The notes: a model not told the origin generated them from the sequence alone. Counted from the first letter of the stretch, positions 52,970-62,320 are shown. The stretch: DNA of 64,000 bases from UBA9300 sp032260385 (GCA_032260385.1 JAVVEL010000011.1:18504-82503), one strand, 5' to 3'. Numbers and translations: made by a program.

Positions 52970-55372
52970 ATGAGTCAAATAAAAATAAAAAATACCGGCA
53001 GTTTAATTTTGACATGCGCCCTGGCTCTGTCACACCTTTTGACCGGTCACATTGCCTCAGCACAGGAAAGTAAAACATCCGGCCCCTTCAGTGCCGAAAC
53101 GGTTTTATTATCCACTGACCGTTCAGTATACATGGCCGGTGAAACAATCTACCTTTCCGCCACCATCCTGGAATCTGATAATTTTAGTATCTCCGGTCTT
53201 AGCAAAGTATGCCGGATTGAATTACTGGACAGCAGAGGTAAGACGGGTATACGTGAAATATTAGCTTCAGACGAGGGCCTTATGGCCGGCACCATAAAAC
53301 TACCTGAAAACCTTGCCACGGGCTGGTACCGTCTGAGGGCCTACACATCATGGATGAGAAATCACGGACCCTCCTTTTTCTCATACATGGATTTACGGAT
53401 TATTAATCCCGCCGATGCCGGGAAACTTACGGACTATTCAAGGGATGATACTCTAATGGTAAGTCTGATTACCAGAAACGGCACAGCCCTCAGCGGGGCA
53501 CGAAACCATTGTGCGGTGCGGAGTGTCAGCCTCAGGGGAAGGCCTGTGGCAGTGAAAGGGTCACTTGTATCTTCACGCAATGATACTGTGGCTCACTTTT
53601 CAACCGGTTGTACGGGCTGGGGAATTCTTGGATGGACACCTGAAGCCGGTATCGAATACCATATTGTAATGGAATCAGATCCTGGAATGCCGGTACTGAC
53701 AGAAGTACCACAACATTCAGATAAGGCTGTGTCTGTAAGTGTCTCTGACCCACACCCCGGGGGCGATGATCAGGGTAAAGGCAGAAATATAACCGTTACC
53801 CTGAGCGGCAATATATCAGGAACAGGCATTAAACTACTGGTTCACCGTGTGAGCAGCTGGTACATCTTCAATGAGGCCATCCCACGCAACAGGCGTTTAA
53901 GCTTTGTTATATCCACAGCTGACCTGCCGGATGGGCTTATATCTTTTTCTTTTCTTGATGATGACAACCGGGTTTTGGCTTCGGCCATGTGGATAAAAGG
54001 CGATCCCCTGTCAGGCCGTGGCTACGTAACAACAAAAGCCCGAAGCGGGGAAGACGGCACAGGCCTGATCACTGAATATAGTACAGGTCCGGAAGAAACA
54101 GGAGGTTCCTGCACCCTTACGACCAGGAAGCGTGAGCCGGCTGAAATATCCGATAATTACATAGGTGCAATCCCCGGTTGGGCTGCCACATGGGATATCC
54201 CTGCCGGCAGGGACGAAAGGGAAGGATGGCTCCTGGCTATGAGATATCCTGATTCTGTGGCCGAGTCGTTCTTTAAGGAAGGACAGGGCAAGCCCCGGGT
54301 GCCGGTTTTGAACTTCAGCGATGTAAAAGATACCAGGCAGTCTGTGGTTGAATACCTGCCTGAGACAAGGGGTAATAAGCTCAGCGGTACTTTATCCTTT
54401 GAGGATGGCAGTCCGGCAGGTTTTCAGAAACTTTCACTTACCGGACTCAATGAAAATATTTTCATTACTACCCGAACCTTCCCTGACGGCAGCTTCCACT
54501 TTGCCTTCCCCGGCAGAACAGGGTCAAAGGATATGATTCTATCGCATATCAACAGGCCGGCAAAGGAAATGAGCCTCACAATCAGCTCCGAATTTGATCC
54601 CCGTTTTAAGGGACTGCCACCACGAAATATTTATCTTACTAATGAAGAAATTAAGTATGTTAACAGTTTGATAGTTGACAACCGCCTGAAGAATATCTAC
54701 CGGGATACCATTGTTTATACCCGTCCGTCTGATACAGGAAAAGCCGCTGAAAAAGCAATGTTTTACGGAAATCCTGACAGAGTTATCTATGTAGATGACT
54801 ATATCAGGCTCCCTGATATGAGAGAGCTTATATTTGAAGTTGTTCCTTTCGTGTCGGTCAGAAAGGAAGGCGATGACTATTCACTGAAAGTAATAAGTGA
54901 AAATCCATACCCGGGAACCTATGATCCCATTATTCTTATCGACGGGATTCCCCTGCTTAGTTTCATCCGCTTCCTGGATCTTCCCCCCGATCGCTTTAAA
55001 AGAATAGATATTATAAATTCTATTTATATACACGGCAACCAGATTTTTTCAGGTGTGGTAAATTTTATCTCACGTAACGGAGACCTGGCCGGACTTGATC
55101 TTCCCGCCGGATCGCAGATATTATCGCTTGATATTCCCGGTCCTTCCCCGGGGGGTGAACTTGTAAAAAGCAACATTTTTTTACCGGGCATACCCACTCT
55201 GGAACCTACGCTTTCATGCATGGTTGTCAGGAACACCAGGGAGGCATCATTCACCTATAATGGCAATCCGGCCAATGGAAGCTATATAACGATTCTCAGG
55301 GGCATTGATGGTGAGGGAAGGTGGGTCTCTTTATCTTCTGACTTTGAGATCAGTGGTTTTTACCTCAGGTGA
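52970..55372 (+). CDS. MG2 (alpha-2-macroglobulin-like) protein with TonB plug-like C-terminus
   Basis: An 800-aa exported protein (signal peptide to HIASAQ). Residues ~40-150 form an MG2-like domain: LSTDRSVYMAGETIYLSATILESDNFSI and WYRLRAYTSWMRNHG. Several more beta-sandwich segments follow, then at ~residues 475-560 a carboxypeptidase-regulatory-like piece (SGTLSFEDGSPAGFQKLSLTGL). Residues ~640-715 contain a plug-like segment: PIILIDGIPLLSFIRFLDLPPDRFKRIDII and IFSGVVNFISRNG, a TonB plug half without a barrel. It probably acts at the outer membrane with the receptor and DUF4249 lipoprotein. The combination is seen in Bacteroidota, but the role is unknown. Confidence 0.8.
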   Translation: MSQIKIKNTGSLILTCALALSHLLTGHIASAQESKTSGPFSAETVLLSTDRSVYMAGETIYLSATILESDNFSISGLSKVCRIELLDSRGKTGIREILASDEGLMAGTIKLPENLATGWYRLRAYTSWMRNHGPSFFSYMDLRIINPADAGKLTDYSRDDTLMVSLITRNGTALSGARNHCAVRSVSLRGRPVAVKGSLVSSRNDTVAHFSTGCTGWGILGWTPEAGIEYHIVMESDPGMPVLTEVPQHSDKAVSVSVSDPHPGGDDQGKGRNITVTLSGNISGTGIKLLVHRVSSWYIFNEAIPRNRRLSFVISTADLPDGLISFSFLDDDNRVLASAMWIKGDPLSGRGYVTTKARSGEDGTGLITEYSTGPEETGGSCTLTTRKREPAEISDNYIGAIPGWAATWDIPAGRDEREGWLLAMRYPDSVAESFFKEGQGKPRVPVLNFSDVKDTRQSVVEYLPETRGNKLSGTLSFEDGSPAGFQKLSLTGLNENIFITTRTFPDGSFHFAFPGRTGSKDMILSHINRPAKEMSLTISSEFDPRFKGLPPRNIYLTNEEIKYVNSLIVDNRLKNIYRDTIVYTRPSDTGKAAEKAMFYGNPDRVIYVDDYIRLPDMRELIFEVVPFVSVRKEGDDYSLKVISENPYPGTYDPIILIDGIPLLSFIRFLDLPPDRFKRIDIINSIYIHGNQIFSGVVNFISRNGDLAGLDLPAGSQILSLDIPGPSPGGELVKSNIFLPGIPTLEPTLSCMVVRNTREASFTYNGNPANGSYITILRGIDGEGRWVSLSSDFEISGFYLR

Positions 55373-55591
55373 AAAAAGGTCAGGTTCATTTACCTCCCAG
55401 AGGCTTGGCATCTCATCATTAAATCTTTGTACTATGGCTGACATGACAGTCTCGCGCAGGAAACGTGATTTGTTCTTCACCCTGTAACGCTGGCAGTATA
55501 TATTCAAAGCCCTCATCTCACGCTTATTCAGCATTATGGTGAGGCGATTGCTTCTCTTCAGTCTTTCATCTTTTATCTTAAGTCGTCTCAA
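55331..55591 (-). CDS. Small ribbon-helix-helix-like protein
   Basis: An 86-aa basic protein. RSNRLTIMLNKREMRALNIYCQRYRVKNKSRFLRETVMSAIVQRF has the beta-helix-helix pattern of CopG/Arc-type DNA-binding proteins (short strand RLTIML, then two helices with RxxV/KSRF). The rest is a short acidic tail ending PEVKTTDLKVRR. It overlaps the 3' end of the MG2/plug gene by 42 bp in antisense. It may regulate the receptor operon or be independent. Its 5' end faces the aldolase terminator. Confidence 0.7.
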   Translation of the reverse strand: MRRLKIKDERLKRSNRLTIMLNKREMRALNIYCQRYRVKNKSRFLRETVMSAIVQRFNDEMPSLWEVNEPDLFSPEVKTTDLKVRR

Positions 55592-55679
55592 TACAGGCTC
55601 TTATGATAAACTGTCATAAAATTATGATTTTAACTGCTTTAAGTCTCCTTACGAAGGAATACTTATTAACAAAAACAAA

Positions 55680-55706
55680 GCAGCCAGATCACAACAACCT
55701 GACTGC
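55680..55706 (-). terminator. Rho-independent terminator of the aldolase gene
   Basis: On the minus strand GCAGTCAG (55706-55699) pairs with CTGGCTGC (55687-55680), with one T-G pair, and is followed by CTTTGTTTTTGTT. It lies 23 bp downstream of the aldolase stop. Confidence 0.7.
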
Positions 55707-55728
55707 CTGTTAATTATATATTTATAAC

Positions 55729-56805
55729 TTATAAAATATCCCTTGCATTAAGGTCATCGAAGGCCTCTTTCAGGCGCTCAACAAAGGCTTCTTCACCCTT
55801 TCTGAGCCATACTCTCGGGTCATAGTATTTTTTGTTTGGCTTATCTTCTCCTTCAGGATTACCAATCTGACCCTGGAGGTATTCCCCTTTTTCCCCGGTA
55901 TACTTTCTAACCCCGTCCCAGAAAGCCCACTGCATATCGGTATCAATATTCATTTTTACGGCACCGTATTCTATTGCTTCTCTAATAAGGTGTTTTTCCG
56001 AACCTGAGCCACCATGGAAAACAAAGTTAACAGGCTTATTGCCGGTCCGGAATTTGTTCTTTATGTAATCCTGGCTGTTCTTCAAAATAACAGGCTTCAG
56101 TTCAACATTTCCGGGCTTATACACACCATGAACATTACCGAAAGCCGCAGCTATGGTGAAGTTCTTACTTATTTTTGACAGTTCTTCATAAGCATAGGCA
56201 ACCTCCTCAGGCTGGGTATAGAGTCGTGAACTGTCGACACCTGAATGATCAACGCCGTCTTCCTCACCTCCTGTTACACCGAGTTCAATTTCAAGTGTCA
56301 TTCCCATCCTGTCCATTCTTTCAAGATATTCCCTGCATGTTGTAATGTTCTCCTCAATGGGTTCTTCCGAGAGGTCAAGCATATGCGAACTGAACAAAGG
56401 TTTTTCGTTCATCTCGTAAAATTCCTCACCCGCATCAAGCAGGCCATCTATCCATGGCAACAATTTCCTTGCGGCATGATCGGTATGTAATATTACGGGC
56501 ACACCATAATACTCAGCAACATTATGAACATGCAAGGCTCCTGATATTGCTCCGGCTATTGCTCCCATCTGGTCTTCCGAACTCAAGCCCTTGCCTGCAA
56601 AGAAATGGGCCCCGCCGTTTGAAAATTGAATTATTACCGGTGAATTTACATCACGGGCAGTTTCAAGAACGGCATTAACTGAATTGGTTCCAACAACGTT
56701 GACAGCCGGAAGGGCAAAATTATTATTATTGGCATAATCCAGTAATTTCTTAACGTCATCGCCAAAAAGTACTCCCGGTTCAAGTTTTATTTTTTTCGTG
56801 ATCAT
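55729..56805 (-). CDS. fba: Class II fructose-1,6-bisphosphate aldolase
   Basis: Start set at ATG 56805 (MITKKIKLEPG), as the extra N-terminal 24 residues of the longer frame do not fit the family. The 358-aa enzyme has the class IIa layout: PAVNVVGTNSVNAVLETA near the N-terminus, LHTDHA with the zinc-binding His near 110, EIELGVTGGEEDGVD, FGNVHGVYKPGNV with a second zinc His, FVFHGGSGSEKHLI with a third, and NIDTDMQWAFW. It cleaves or forms fructose-1,6-bisphosphate in glycolysis and gluconeogenesis. A TATATTTG box 26 bp upstream is its likely -7 element. Confidence 0.95.
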   Translation of the reverse strand: MITKKIKLEPGVLFGDDVKKLLDYANNNNFALPAVNVVGTNSVNAVLETARDVNSPVIIQFSNGGAHFFAGKGLSSEDQMGAIAGAISGALHVHNVAEYYGVPVILHTDHAARKLLPWIDGLLDAGEEFYEMNEKPLFSSHMLDLSEEPIEENITTCREYLERMDRMGMTLEIELGVTGGEEDGVDHSGVDSSRLYTQPEEVAYAYEELSKISKNFTIAAAFGNVHGVYKPGNVELKPVILKNSQDYIKNKFRTGNKPVNFVFHGGSGSEKHLIREAIEYGAVKMNIDTDMQWAFWDGVRKYTGEKGEYLQGQIGNPEGEDKPNKKYYDPRVWLRKGEEAFVERLKEAFDDLNARDIL

Positions 56806-56830
56806 TTTTTTATTTTTTTCGTATGCACTA

Positions 56831-56838
56831 CAAATATA
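56831..56838 (-). promoter_or_regulatory. -7 element of the aldolase gene
   Basis: TATATTTG on the minus strand, matching TAnnTTTG, with its end 26 bp from the start codon. GATTG lies only 14 bp further upstream, so the -33 element is not clear. Confidence 0.5.
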
Positions 56839-56974
56839 CGTAATTGATAATTCAATCCTTAATATCCCCGAAAGCATTTTATGCTTTTTAACAAATGAAT
56901 ATAAAAATCGTTCCTCCGGTTAAGTATTATAATTATCTTAGTGGCTTGAATTGCAAACCATTTACTGTATGGGT

Positions 56975-58345
56975 ATGAAAAAAGCAGCAATTTTACTTAT
57001 TTTTCTTTCCGGTGTACTTATAAACCTGCCGGGGCAGGAGAAGAACTGGTCGCTTGAGGAATGCATTAATCATGCTATTGAAAACAATATTATGATTAAG
57101 CAGCAGGAGCTGCAAACACAGGTTCAGGAAAACACACTGCAACAATCAAAGCTGGGGCTGCTTCCTTCCCTGAACGGCACCGCTACCAATAACTGGTCCT
57201 TTGGCCGTGCTCTGGACGAAACAACCTACCAGTTTACGGAAGAGGAGAATGTAAGGTCAAACCAGTTTTATGCCAGTGCGGGCCTGACCCTTTTCAGCGG
57301 CCTGCAGAATTATAACACCATATTAAGGAACAGGTTCAATGCCGATGCCAGTTTCCAGGACCTGCAAAATATAAAGGACGATATTTCCCTGAATGTAGCC
57401 CTTGCCTACCTTCAAATACTTCTTAACAAGGAACTGGTGACAGTAACTGAAAACCAGCTGGAGACCACGAGGGAACAAATAGGTAAAACGGAAAAGATGG
57501 TTGAAGCAGGAAGCCTCCCCAGGGGCAACCTCCTTGAAATACAGGCGCAGGCGGCGCGTGAAGAGCTTCAGCTTATCAATATGGAAAACCAGCTCGATCT
57601 GTCATATCTCAATATAATACAGCTTCTTGAACTGGATTCCCTTGATGGTTTTGATATTATTGTCCCTGACATTCGTATCAGTGAAGCAGGAATGATAACT
57701 GAGAATATAAGCGACATCTATAATACGGCAAAGGAGACACGGCCCGAGGTACTGAGTGCTGAATTAAGACTCAGGAGTGCAGAATATGATCTCAAAATAG
57801 CACAGGGAGGAAGAAGCCCGCGGCTGAATCTCAACACATCCTTCAGTACGGGCTACTCCTCAATAAGACAAAAAATACTCGGCATCGACCCTCTTGAAGG
57901 TATACTTTACGGGGAATACCCCTTCAGTGAGCAGGTAAATGACAATATAAATTACGGGATAGGTCTTACACTCAGTATCCCGGTTTTTAATGGCTGGCAG
58001 GTAAATACCGGTATCAGCAATTCAAGAATAAACATCAGGAACAGCCAGTACAGCCTTGAGAATACAAAGAAACAGCTGTACAAGAATATTCAACAGGCTT
58101 ATGCCGATGCACAGGCCAGCCTGAAATCATACATAGCAAGCCAGAAAGCAGTTGAGTCAATGCAGGAGTCATTCAGGTACACAGAACAGAGATTTAACGT
58201 GGGTATGGTTACCCCTGTTGAATACAATACGGCGAAAGCCCAGTTGCTGAATGCTGAATCAGAGCTCGCTCAATCGAAGTACGAATATATTTTTAAAATA
58301 AAGGTGCTAGACTTTTATAAAGGCTTACCGCTTAATCTTAACTAA
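56975..58345 (+). CDS. TolC family outer-membrane efflux protein
   Basis: Start chosen at ATG 56975 (MKKAAILLIFLSG) for a clean signal peptide; ATG 56951 and 56969 are alternatives. The 456-aa mature form repeats the TolC pattern twice: WSLEECINHAIENNIMIKQQELQTQVQENTLQQSKLGLLPSLNGT and, in the second half, TRPEVLSAELRLRSAEYDLKIAQGGRSPRLNLNTSF. It should form a trimeric outer-membrane channel. The adaptor gene starts 49 bp downstream, but no inner-membrane pump is next to them. Confidence 0.92.
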   Translation: MKKAAILLIFLSGVLINLPGQEKNWSLEECINHAIENNIMIKQQELQTQVQENTLQQSKLGLLPSLNGTATNNWSFGRALDETTYQFTEEENVRSNQFYASAGLTLFSGLQNYNTILRNRFNADASFQDLQNIKDDISLNVALAYLQILLNKELVTVTENQLETTREQIGKTEKMVEAGSLPRGNLLEIQAQAAREELQLINMENQLDLSYLNIIQLLELDSLDGFDIIVPDIRISEAGMITENISDIYNTAKETRPEVLSAELRLRSAEYDLKIAQGGRSPRLNLNTSFSTGYSSIRQKILGIDPLEGILYGEYPFSEQVNDNINYGIGLTLSIPVFNGWQVNTGISNSRINIRNSQYSLENTKKQLYKNIQQAYADAQASLKSYIASQKAVESMQESFRYTEQRFNVGMVTPVEYNTAKAQLLNAESELAQSKYEYIFKIKVLDFYKGLPLNLN

Positions 58346-58394
58346 ACTCTTTAAGCAAAAATTAAACCATTAAGAATAAATACCCCGGGATAAC

Positions 58395-59657
58395 ATGAAA
58401 TCGAATAATATTCTGAAAATACTGGCCGTAGCTGTGGCAGTGCTCGTGGTTATTGCCATAATAGGCAAAAAGCAGGGATGGTTCGGAAAGGAACTGTCGG
58501 TAAAAGTGGCAGTTGAAAAGGCAGAAAGAAGGACGATTGTGGAGATGATTACTGCCAACGGGAAAATACAGCCCGTGAAAGAAGTGAAAATAAGTCCCGA
58601 CGTGTCGGGTGAAATAGTGCTACTTAATGTAGAGGAAGGTGATTATGTAAATGCAGGGGACCTGCTTTTTAAAATTAAACCCGATACTTACATCTCCATG
58701 AGGAACAGGGCCCGGGCGGCTCTTGAATCGGCAAAAGCAAGGCTTTCCCAGGCAAAGGCCCAGTTTATACAGGCAGAGCTGGCATTCAACAGGAGCAGGC
58801 AGCTTTTTGAAAAAGCAACCATATCACAATCCGAATATGAACAGGCCGAAGCCTCTTTTAAGGTGGCACAGGCTGAGGTGGAAGCGGCTGAATATTCTGT
58901 CAAAAGTGCAGAAGCCTCACTGAGTGAAGCCAATGAAGCCCTGCTTAAAACAACAGTATACGCCCCCATGTCGGGAACAATTTCGCTCCTGCTGGTGGAA
59001 CAGGGTGAAAGAGTGGTAGGGACGGAAATGATGACCGGGACCGAGATGCTCAGAATAGCTGATCTTTCCAGGATGGAAGCACAGGTGGCAGTAAATGAAA
59101 ATGACATTATCAGTGTTAAACTTAAGGATACAGCCCTGATTGAAGTGGATGCCTACCTCGATCAGAAATTTAAGGGAATAGTTACCGAAATAGCCAACTC
59201 GGCCACTACAACGGGAATGTCAGCCGACCAGGTTACAACTTTCGATGTCAAGATATTTATCCTGCCCGAAAGTTACAGTGAACTCATGGAAGGCACGGGA
59301 AAGAATCCTTTCAGACCCGGTATGTCAACCACGGTGGGCATTCAGACTCAGACCAAACATGATATTATCACCGTTCCCATACAGGCAGTAACAACGAGAA
59401 CCGACTCCACAGATACGTCATTGGCGCTGGCTGATGAAGAAGTGAAAACACTTGTATTTGCATCAGACGGGACATATGCCCTCGCCAGGGAAGTAAAAAC
59501 GGGAATACAGGATAATAATTATATTGAAATAATATCAGGTATAGAAGAAAATACAGATGTCATAGCCGCTCCTTACAGCGCAATAAGCAAGAAGCTGTCC
59601 GACAGCACACTGATAGAGATACTCCCGAGGGAGAAACTCTTTGATACTGAAAAATAA
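58395..59657 (+). CDS. Membrane-fusion protein (HlyD/MacA-type adaptor)
   Basis: A 420-aa periplasmic adaptor with one N-terminal membrane helix (ILAVAVAVLVVIAIIG). ANGKIQPVKEVKISPDVSGEIVLLNVEEGDYVNAGDLLFKI is the lipoyl half; residues ~95-185 form a coiled coil (RARAALESAKARLSQAKAQFIQAELAFNRSRQLFEKA...); KTTVYAPMSGTISLLLVEQGERV closes the lipoyl domain; a beta-barrel and a C-terminal membrane-proximal domain follow. It works with TolC. The pump partner (ABC or RND) is not in this window. Confidence 0.9.
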   Translation: MKSNNILKILAVAVAVLVVIAIIGKKQGWFGKELSVKVAVEKAERRTIVEMITANGKIQPVKEVKISPDVSGEIVLLNVEEGDYVNAGDLLFKIKPDTYISMRNRARAALESAKARLSQAKAQFIQAELAFNRSRQLFEKATISQSEYEQAEASFKVAQAEVEAAEYSVKSAEASLSEANEALLKTTVYAPMSGTISLLLVEQGERVVGTEMMTGTEMLRIADLSRMEAQVAVNENDIISVKLKDTALIEVDAYLDQKFKGIVTEIANSATTTGMSADQVTTFDVKIFILPESYSELMEGTGKNPFRPGMSTTVGIQTQTKHDIITVPIQAVTTRTDSTDTSLALADEEVKTLVFASDGTYALAREVKTGIQDNNYIEIISGIEENTDVIAAPYSAISKKLSDSTLIEILPREKLFDTEK

Positions 59658-59665
59658 ATCTCATT

Positions 59666-60355
59666 ATGATACTCTGTATCGAAACAGCCACACCGGTATG
59701 CTCGGTTGCCTTATGCCACAGTGGAAATCTAATGGACAGGGAGGAAAGCAGCAATGATAAATCACATGCTTCCCATCTTACCGTTTTTATTGAAAGAATA
59801 CTCAAAAGGTCGGGTATGGAAGCCCGTGATCTTGATGCCGTGGCGGTAAGCAAAGGACCCGGATCATACACAGGACTGAGGATAGGGGTTTCCGCTGCGA
59901 AGGGGCTGGCGTACGGTGCCGGCATACCTCTGATCGCAGTGGCCACCACAGAGCTAATGTATCATGGTGCAAAGAAGGAAGGTGATTATGATTATTTCTG
60001 CCCCATGATAGATGCGCGCCGCATGGAAGTATATACCGCGGTGTATGATAAAAAAGGAAAAGTAATAAGCGGCATTAGCGCAGAACTTATAAGTGGAGAA
60101 TCATTTGCTGAGATACTGAACAGGGGTAAGATGCTTTTTTTTGGCAGCGGTGCGGCAAAATGCAGGGGTATAATTAAACACCCTTCAGCATTTTTTGATT
60201 TAAGGTTCCGGATATCGGCAGAATATATGTGCCTGCCCGCACAGAAAGCATTTGACAACAAGAAATTCGAGGATGTGGCATATTTCGAACCATTTTACCT
60301 GAAGGACTTTATTGCAACAATACCCAGGAAGAATATACTGGATAAGAAAAAATAA
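59666..60355 (+). CDS. tsaB: tRNA threonylcarbamoyladenosine biosynthesis protein TsaB
   Basis: A 229-aa protein. ILCIETATPVCSVAL is the start of the ASKHA fold and VSKGPGSYTGLRIGVSAAKGLAYG is the family signature. TsaB dimerises with TsaD to make t6A in tRNAs reading ANN codons. Length and motifs are typical. It starts 8 bp after the adaptor gene stop. Confidence 0.95.
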   Translation: MILCIETATPVCSVALCHSGNLMDREESSNDKSHASHLTVFIERILKRSGMEARDLDAVAVSKGPGSYTGLRIGVSAAKGLAYGAGIPLIAVATTELMYHGAKKEGDYDYFCPMIDARRMEVYTAVYDKKGKVISGISAELISGESFAEILNRGKMLFFGSGAAKCRGIIKHPSAFFDLRFRISAEYMCLPAQKAFDNKKFEDVAYFEPFYLKDFIATIPRKNILDKKK

Positions 60356-60379
60356 TATACTTCCTCCCGCCTGCCTGTA

Positions 60380-60410
60380 TTTCATGAATGATTTCTAATT
60401 GATATATTTG
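60380..60410 (+). promoter_or_regulatory. Promoter upstream of efp
   Basis: TTTC (60380-60383), 19 bp, TATATTTG (60403-60410). This fits the Bacteroidota consensus with one change in the -33 box. The start codon is 74 nt beyond. Confidence 0.6.
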
Positions 60411-60484
60411 TATGGGATTTCGATAAAACTATCTGATAGAAAGATTTATAATTGACTTAATATTGATAACTGTAATTTAACTAT

Positions 60485-61051
60485 ATGGCAAGTACTTCAG
60501 ACTTCAGAAATGGAATGGTCATTGAATACAATGATGATCTCTACACAATAGTACAGTTCCAGCATGTTAAGCCCGGAAAGGGAGGGGCCTTTGTAAGAAC
60601 AAAATTAAAAAGTGTAACAAGCGGTAAAGTTATTGATAACACTTTCAATGCAGGGGCAAAGGTAAATGAAGCCAGGGTTGAGAGGCGACCCTACCAGTAC
60701 CTCTACAAAGACGATATGGGTTATGTATTAATGCATACCCAGACCTTTGAACAGATTACCATTAATGAATCAATGATCGAAAACTTTGACCTCCTGAAGG
60801 AGGGGCAGGAAGTGGAGATGCTTGTACATGCTGATACGGAGAATATCCTTTCAGTTGAACTACCCCAGTACGTAGTTATGGAAATAACATATACCGAACC
60901 GGGTGTGAAAGGCGATACTGCCACAAACACTCTTAAACCTGCGACGATTGAAACTGGCAGTACAGTAATGGTCCCCCTCTTTATTAGCACCGGTGAAAAA
61001 ATAAAGGTCGACACCAGGGATAAATCCTATGTGGAAAGAGTAAAGGAATAA
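60485..61051 (+). CDS. efp: Translation elongation factor P
   Basis: A 188-aa protein with three beta domains. FRNGMVIEYNDDLYTIVQFQHVKPGKGGAFVRTKLKSV is domain I with the exposed-loop lysine in KPGKGGAF; GTDYDTE-like equivalents appear as YLYKDDMGYVLMHTQTFEQI. It rescues ribosomes stalled at polyproline stretches. No EpmA-type modification gene is in the window. The SpoIIE-like phosphatase starts 5 bp downstream. Confidence 0.97.
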   Translation: MASTSDFRNGMVIEYNDDLYTIVQFQHVKPGKGGAFVRTKLKSVTSGKVIDNTFNAGAKVNEARVERRPYQYLYKDDMGYVLMHTQTFEQITINESMIENFDLLKEGQEVEMLVHADTENILSVELPQYVVMEITYTEPGVKGDTATNTLKPATIETGSTVMVPLFISTGEKIKVDTRDKSYVERVKE

Positions 61052-61056
61052 CTATT

Positions 61057-62289
61057 ATGACCCCTAAATCACCCAGGAACAGATTACAGATGTCCAAATA
61101 TAAACTGGATGCCCTCCTGGATATTACACAGTCAATAAACGCTAACCTCCCGGCTGAGGAATTGCTCAAAAAATATGAATCAATTCTCCGGGAAGAGCTG
61201 AGTATAGGGAAGATATTTATTCTTTTCAGGGAGGAAAACAGGTGGACATGCCTCCTGAACGCCGGCTACCCTGACAAGATGGAAAAAAATATTGACCCCC
61301 CCTCCCAGCTGGCAGGAATTAAAGAAACAAAGAGAGTGCCTGTTTCTGATGGCCTGGGAATTCCTAACGTTGACATTATCTTTCCTGTCTTCAACAATAA
61401 CGAACCCCTGTCTTATATATTCATAGGCGACATTGAGGAGGAATCTGAAGGCATGAGCCCCATACTCAAGCACCTGCATTTTATACAGACAATAACCAAT
61501 ATAGTTATTGTTGCCATTGAAAATATCAAACTCTTCCAGAAGAGCCTCAGGCAGGAAGCTATCAGGAAGGAGCTGGAACTGGCGGCTCGTATGCAGACCT
61601 TGCTGATTCCGGACAATGAGAGGCTCCCGCATAATGATAAAATATTTGTTTCAGGCTATTACCATCCTCATTTTGAGATAGGTGGTGATTATTATGACTG
61701 TATACAACTAACTGCCAATACTACTGGATTATGCATAGCTGATGTCTCGGGTAAGGGTATTTCTGCAGCCCTCCTGATGTCAAATTTCCAGGCTTCCTTA
61801 AGGGCACTCTTCACTTCATACATTGAACTTGAGAAACTGATACGGAAACTGAATGAAGTGGTCGTAGCCAATGCTTCAGGAGAGAAATTTATCACCTTCT
61901 TCGTTGCCCGCTATAACCATGAAACAAAGGAAATGCAGTATGTAAACGCAGCACATAATGCACCGGTTCTGTACGATACTTCTGATGGTTCCCTACAGTA
62001 CCTCACGGCAAAAACCGTAGGTATAGGCATGCTTGATACAATGCCTTCCGTTGAAACAAGCACCATATACATCAGGCATCCGTCAAAAATCATCTGTTAC
62101 ACTGACGGACTCTCTGAAATAAAAGACGCTACGGGAAAGGATATAGGTACCAAACCCATTGAAAAACATATTGCCAATACTGACACGGTAGATAAAAATA
62201 TTACGGCACTCATCAGGGAACTGGGTATTCCCGATGATAATCCCAATCTTTTTGATGATGTGTCAATTATAGCTGCTAATTTTTATTAG
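61057..62289 (+). CDS. GAF/SpoIIE-type serine phosphatase
   Basis: A 410-aa protein (start could also be ATG 61090). Residues ~15-160 are GAF-like (LDALLDITQSINANLPAEELLKKYESILREELSIGKIFILFREE...); a helical linker LEKxx-type KELELAARMQTLLIPDNERLP follows; residues ~200-410 are a PP2C/SpoIIE phosphatase with GGDYYDCI, ADVSGKGISAALLMSN, and ITFFVARYNHETKEMQYVNAAHNAPVLY. The aspartates for metal binding are kept. It likely dephosphorylates anti-sigma antagonists or similar partners. It is co-directional with efp (5 bp). Confidence 0.9.
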   Translation: MTPKSPRNRLQMSKYKLDALLDITQSINANLPAEELLKKYESILREELSIGKIFILFREENRWTCLLNAGYPDKMEKNIDPPSQLAGIKETKRVPVSDGLGIPNVDIIFPVFNNNEPLSYIFIGDIEEESEGMSPILKHLHFIQTITNIVIVAIENIKLFQKSLRQEAIRKELELAARMQTLLIPDNERLPHNDKIFVSGYYHPHFEIGGDYYDCIQLTANTTGLCIADVSGKGISAALLMSNFQASLRALFTSYIELEKLIRKLNEVVVANASGEKFITFFVARYNHETKEMQYVNAAHNAPVLYDTSDGSLQYLTAKTVGIGMLDTMPSVETSTIYIRHPSKIICYTDGLSEIKDATGKDIGTKPIEKHIANTDTVDKNITALIRELGIPDDNPNLFDDVSIIAANFY

Positions 62290-62320
62290 AGCTGCCCGTT
62301 AAGGTTGAACCGGGCCCCGG

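Noticed and set aside
58688..59107. 139-aa minus-strand ORF
   Set aside because: Antisense shadow of the coiled coil in the membrane-fusion protein; low-complexity Ala/Ser composition.
62290..62320. Possible terminator between the phosphatase and tyrS
   Set aside because: The 30-bp interval holds a short GC palindrome (CCGGGCCCCGG) but no T-run, so termination is not supported.
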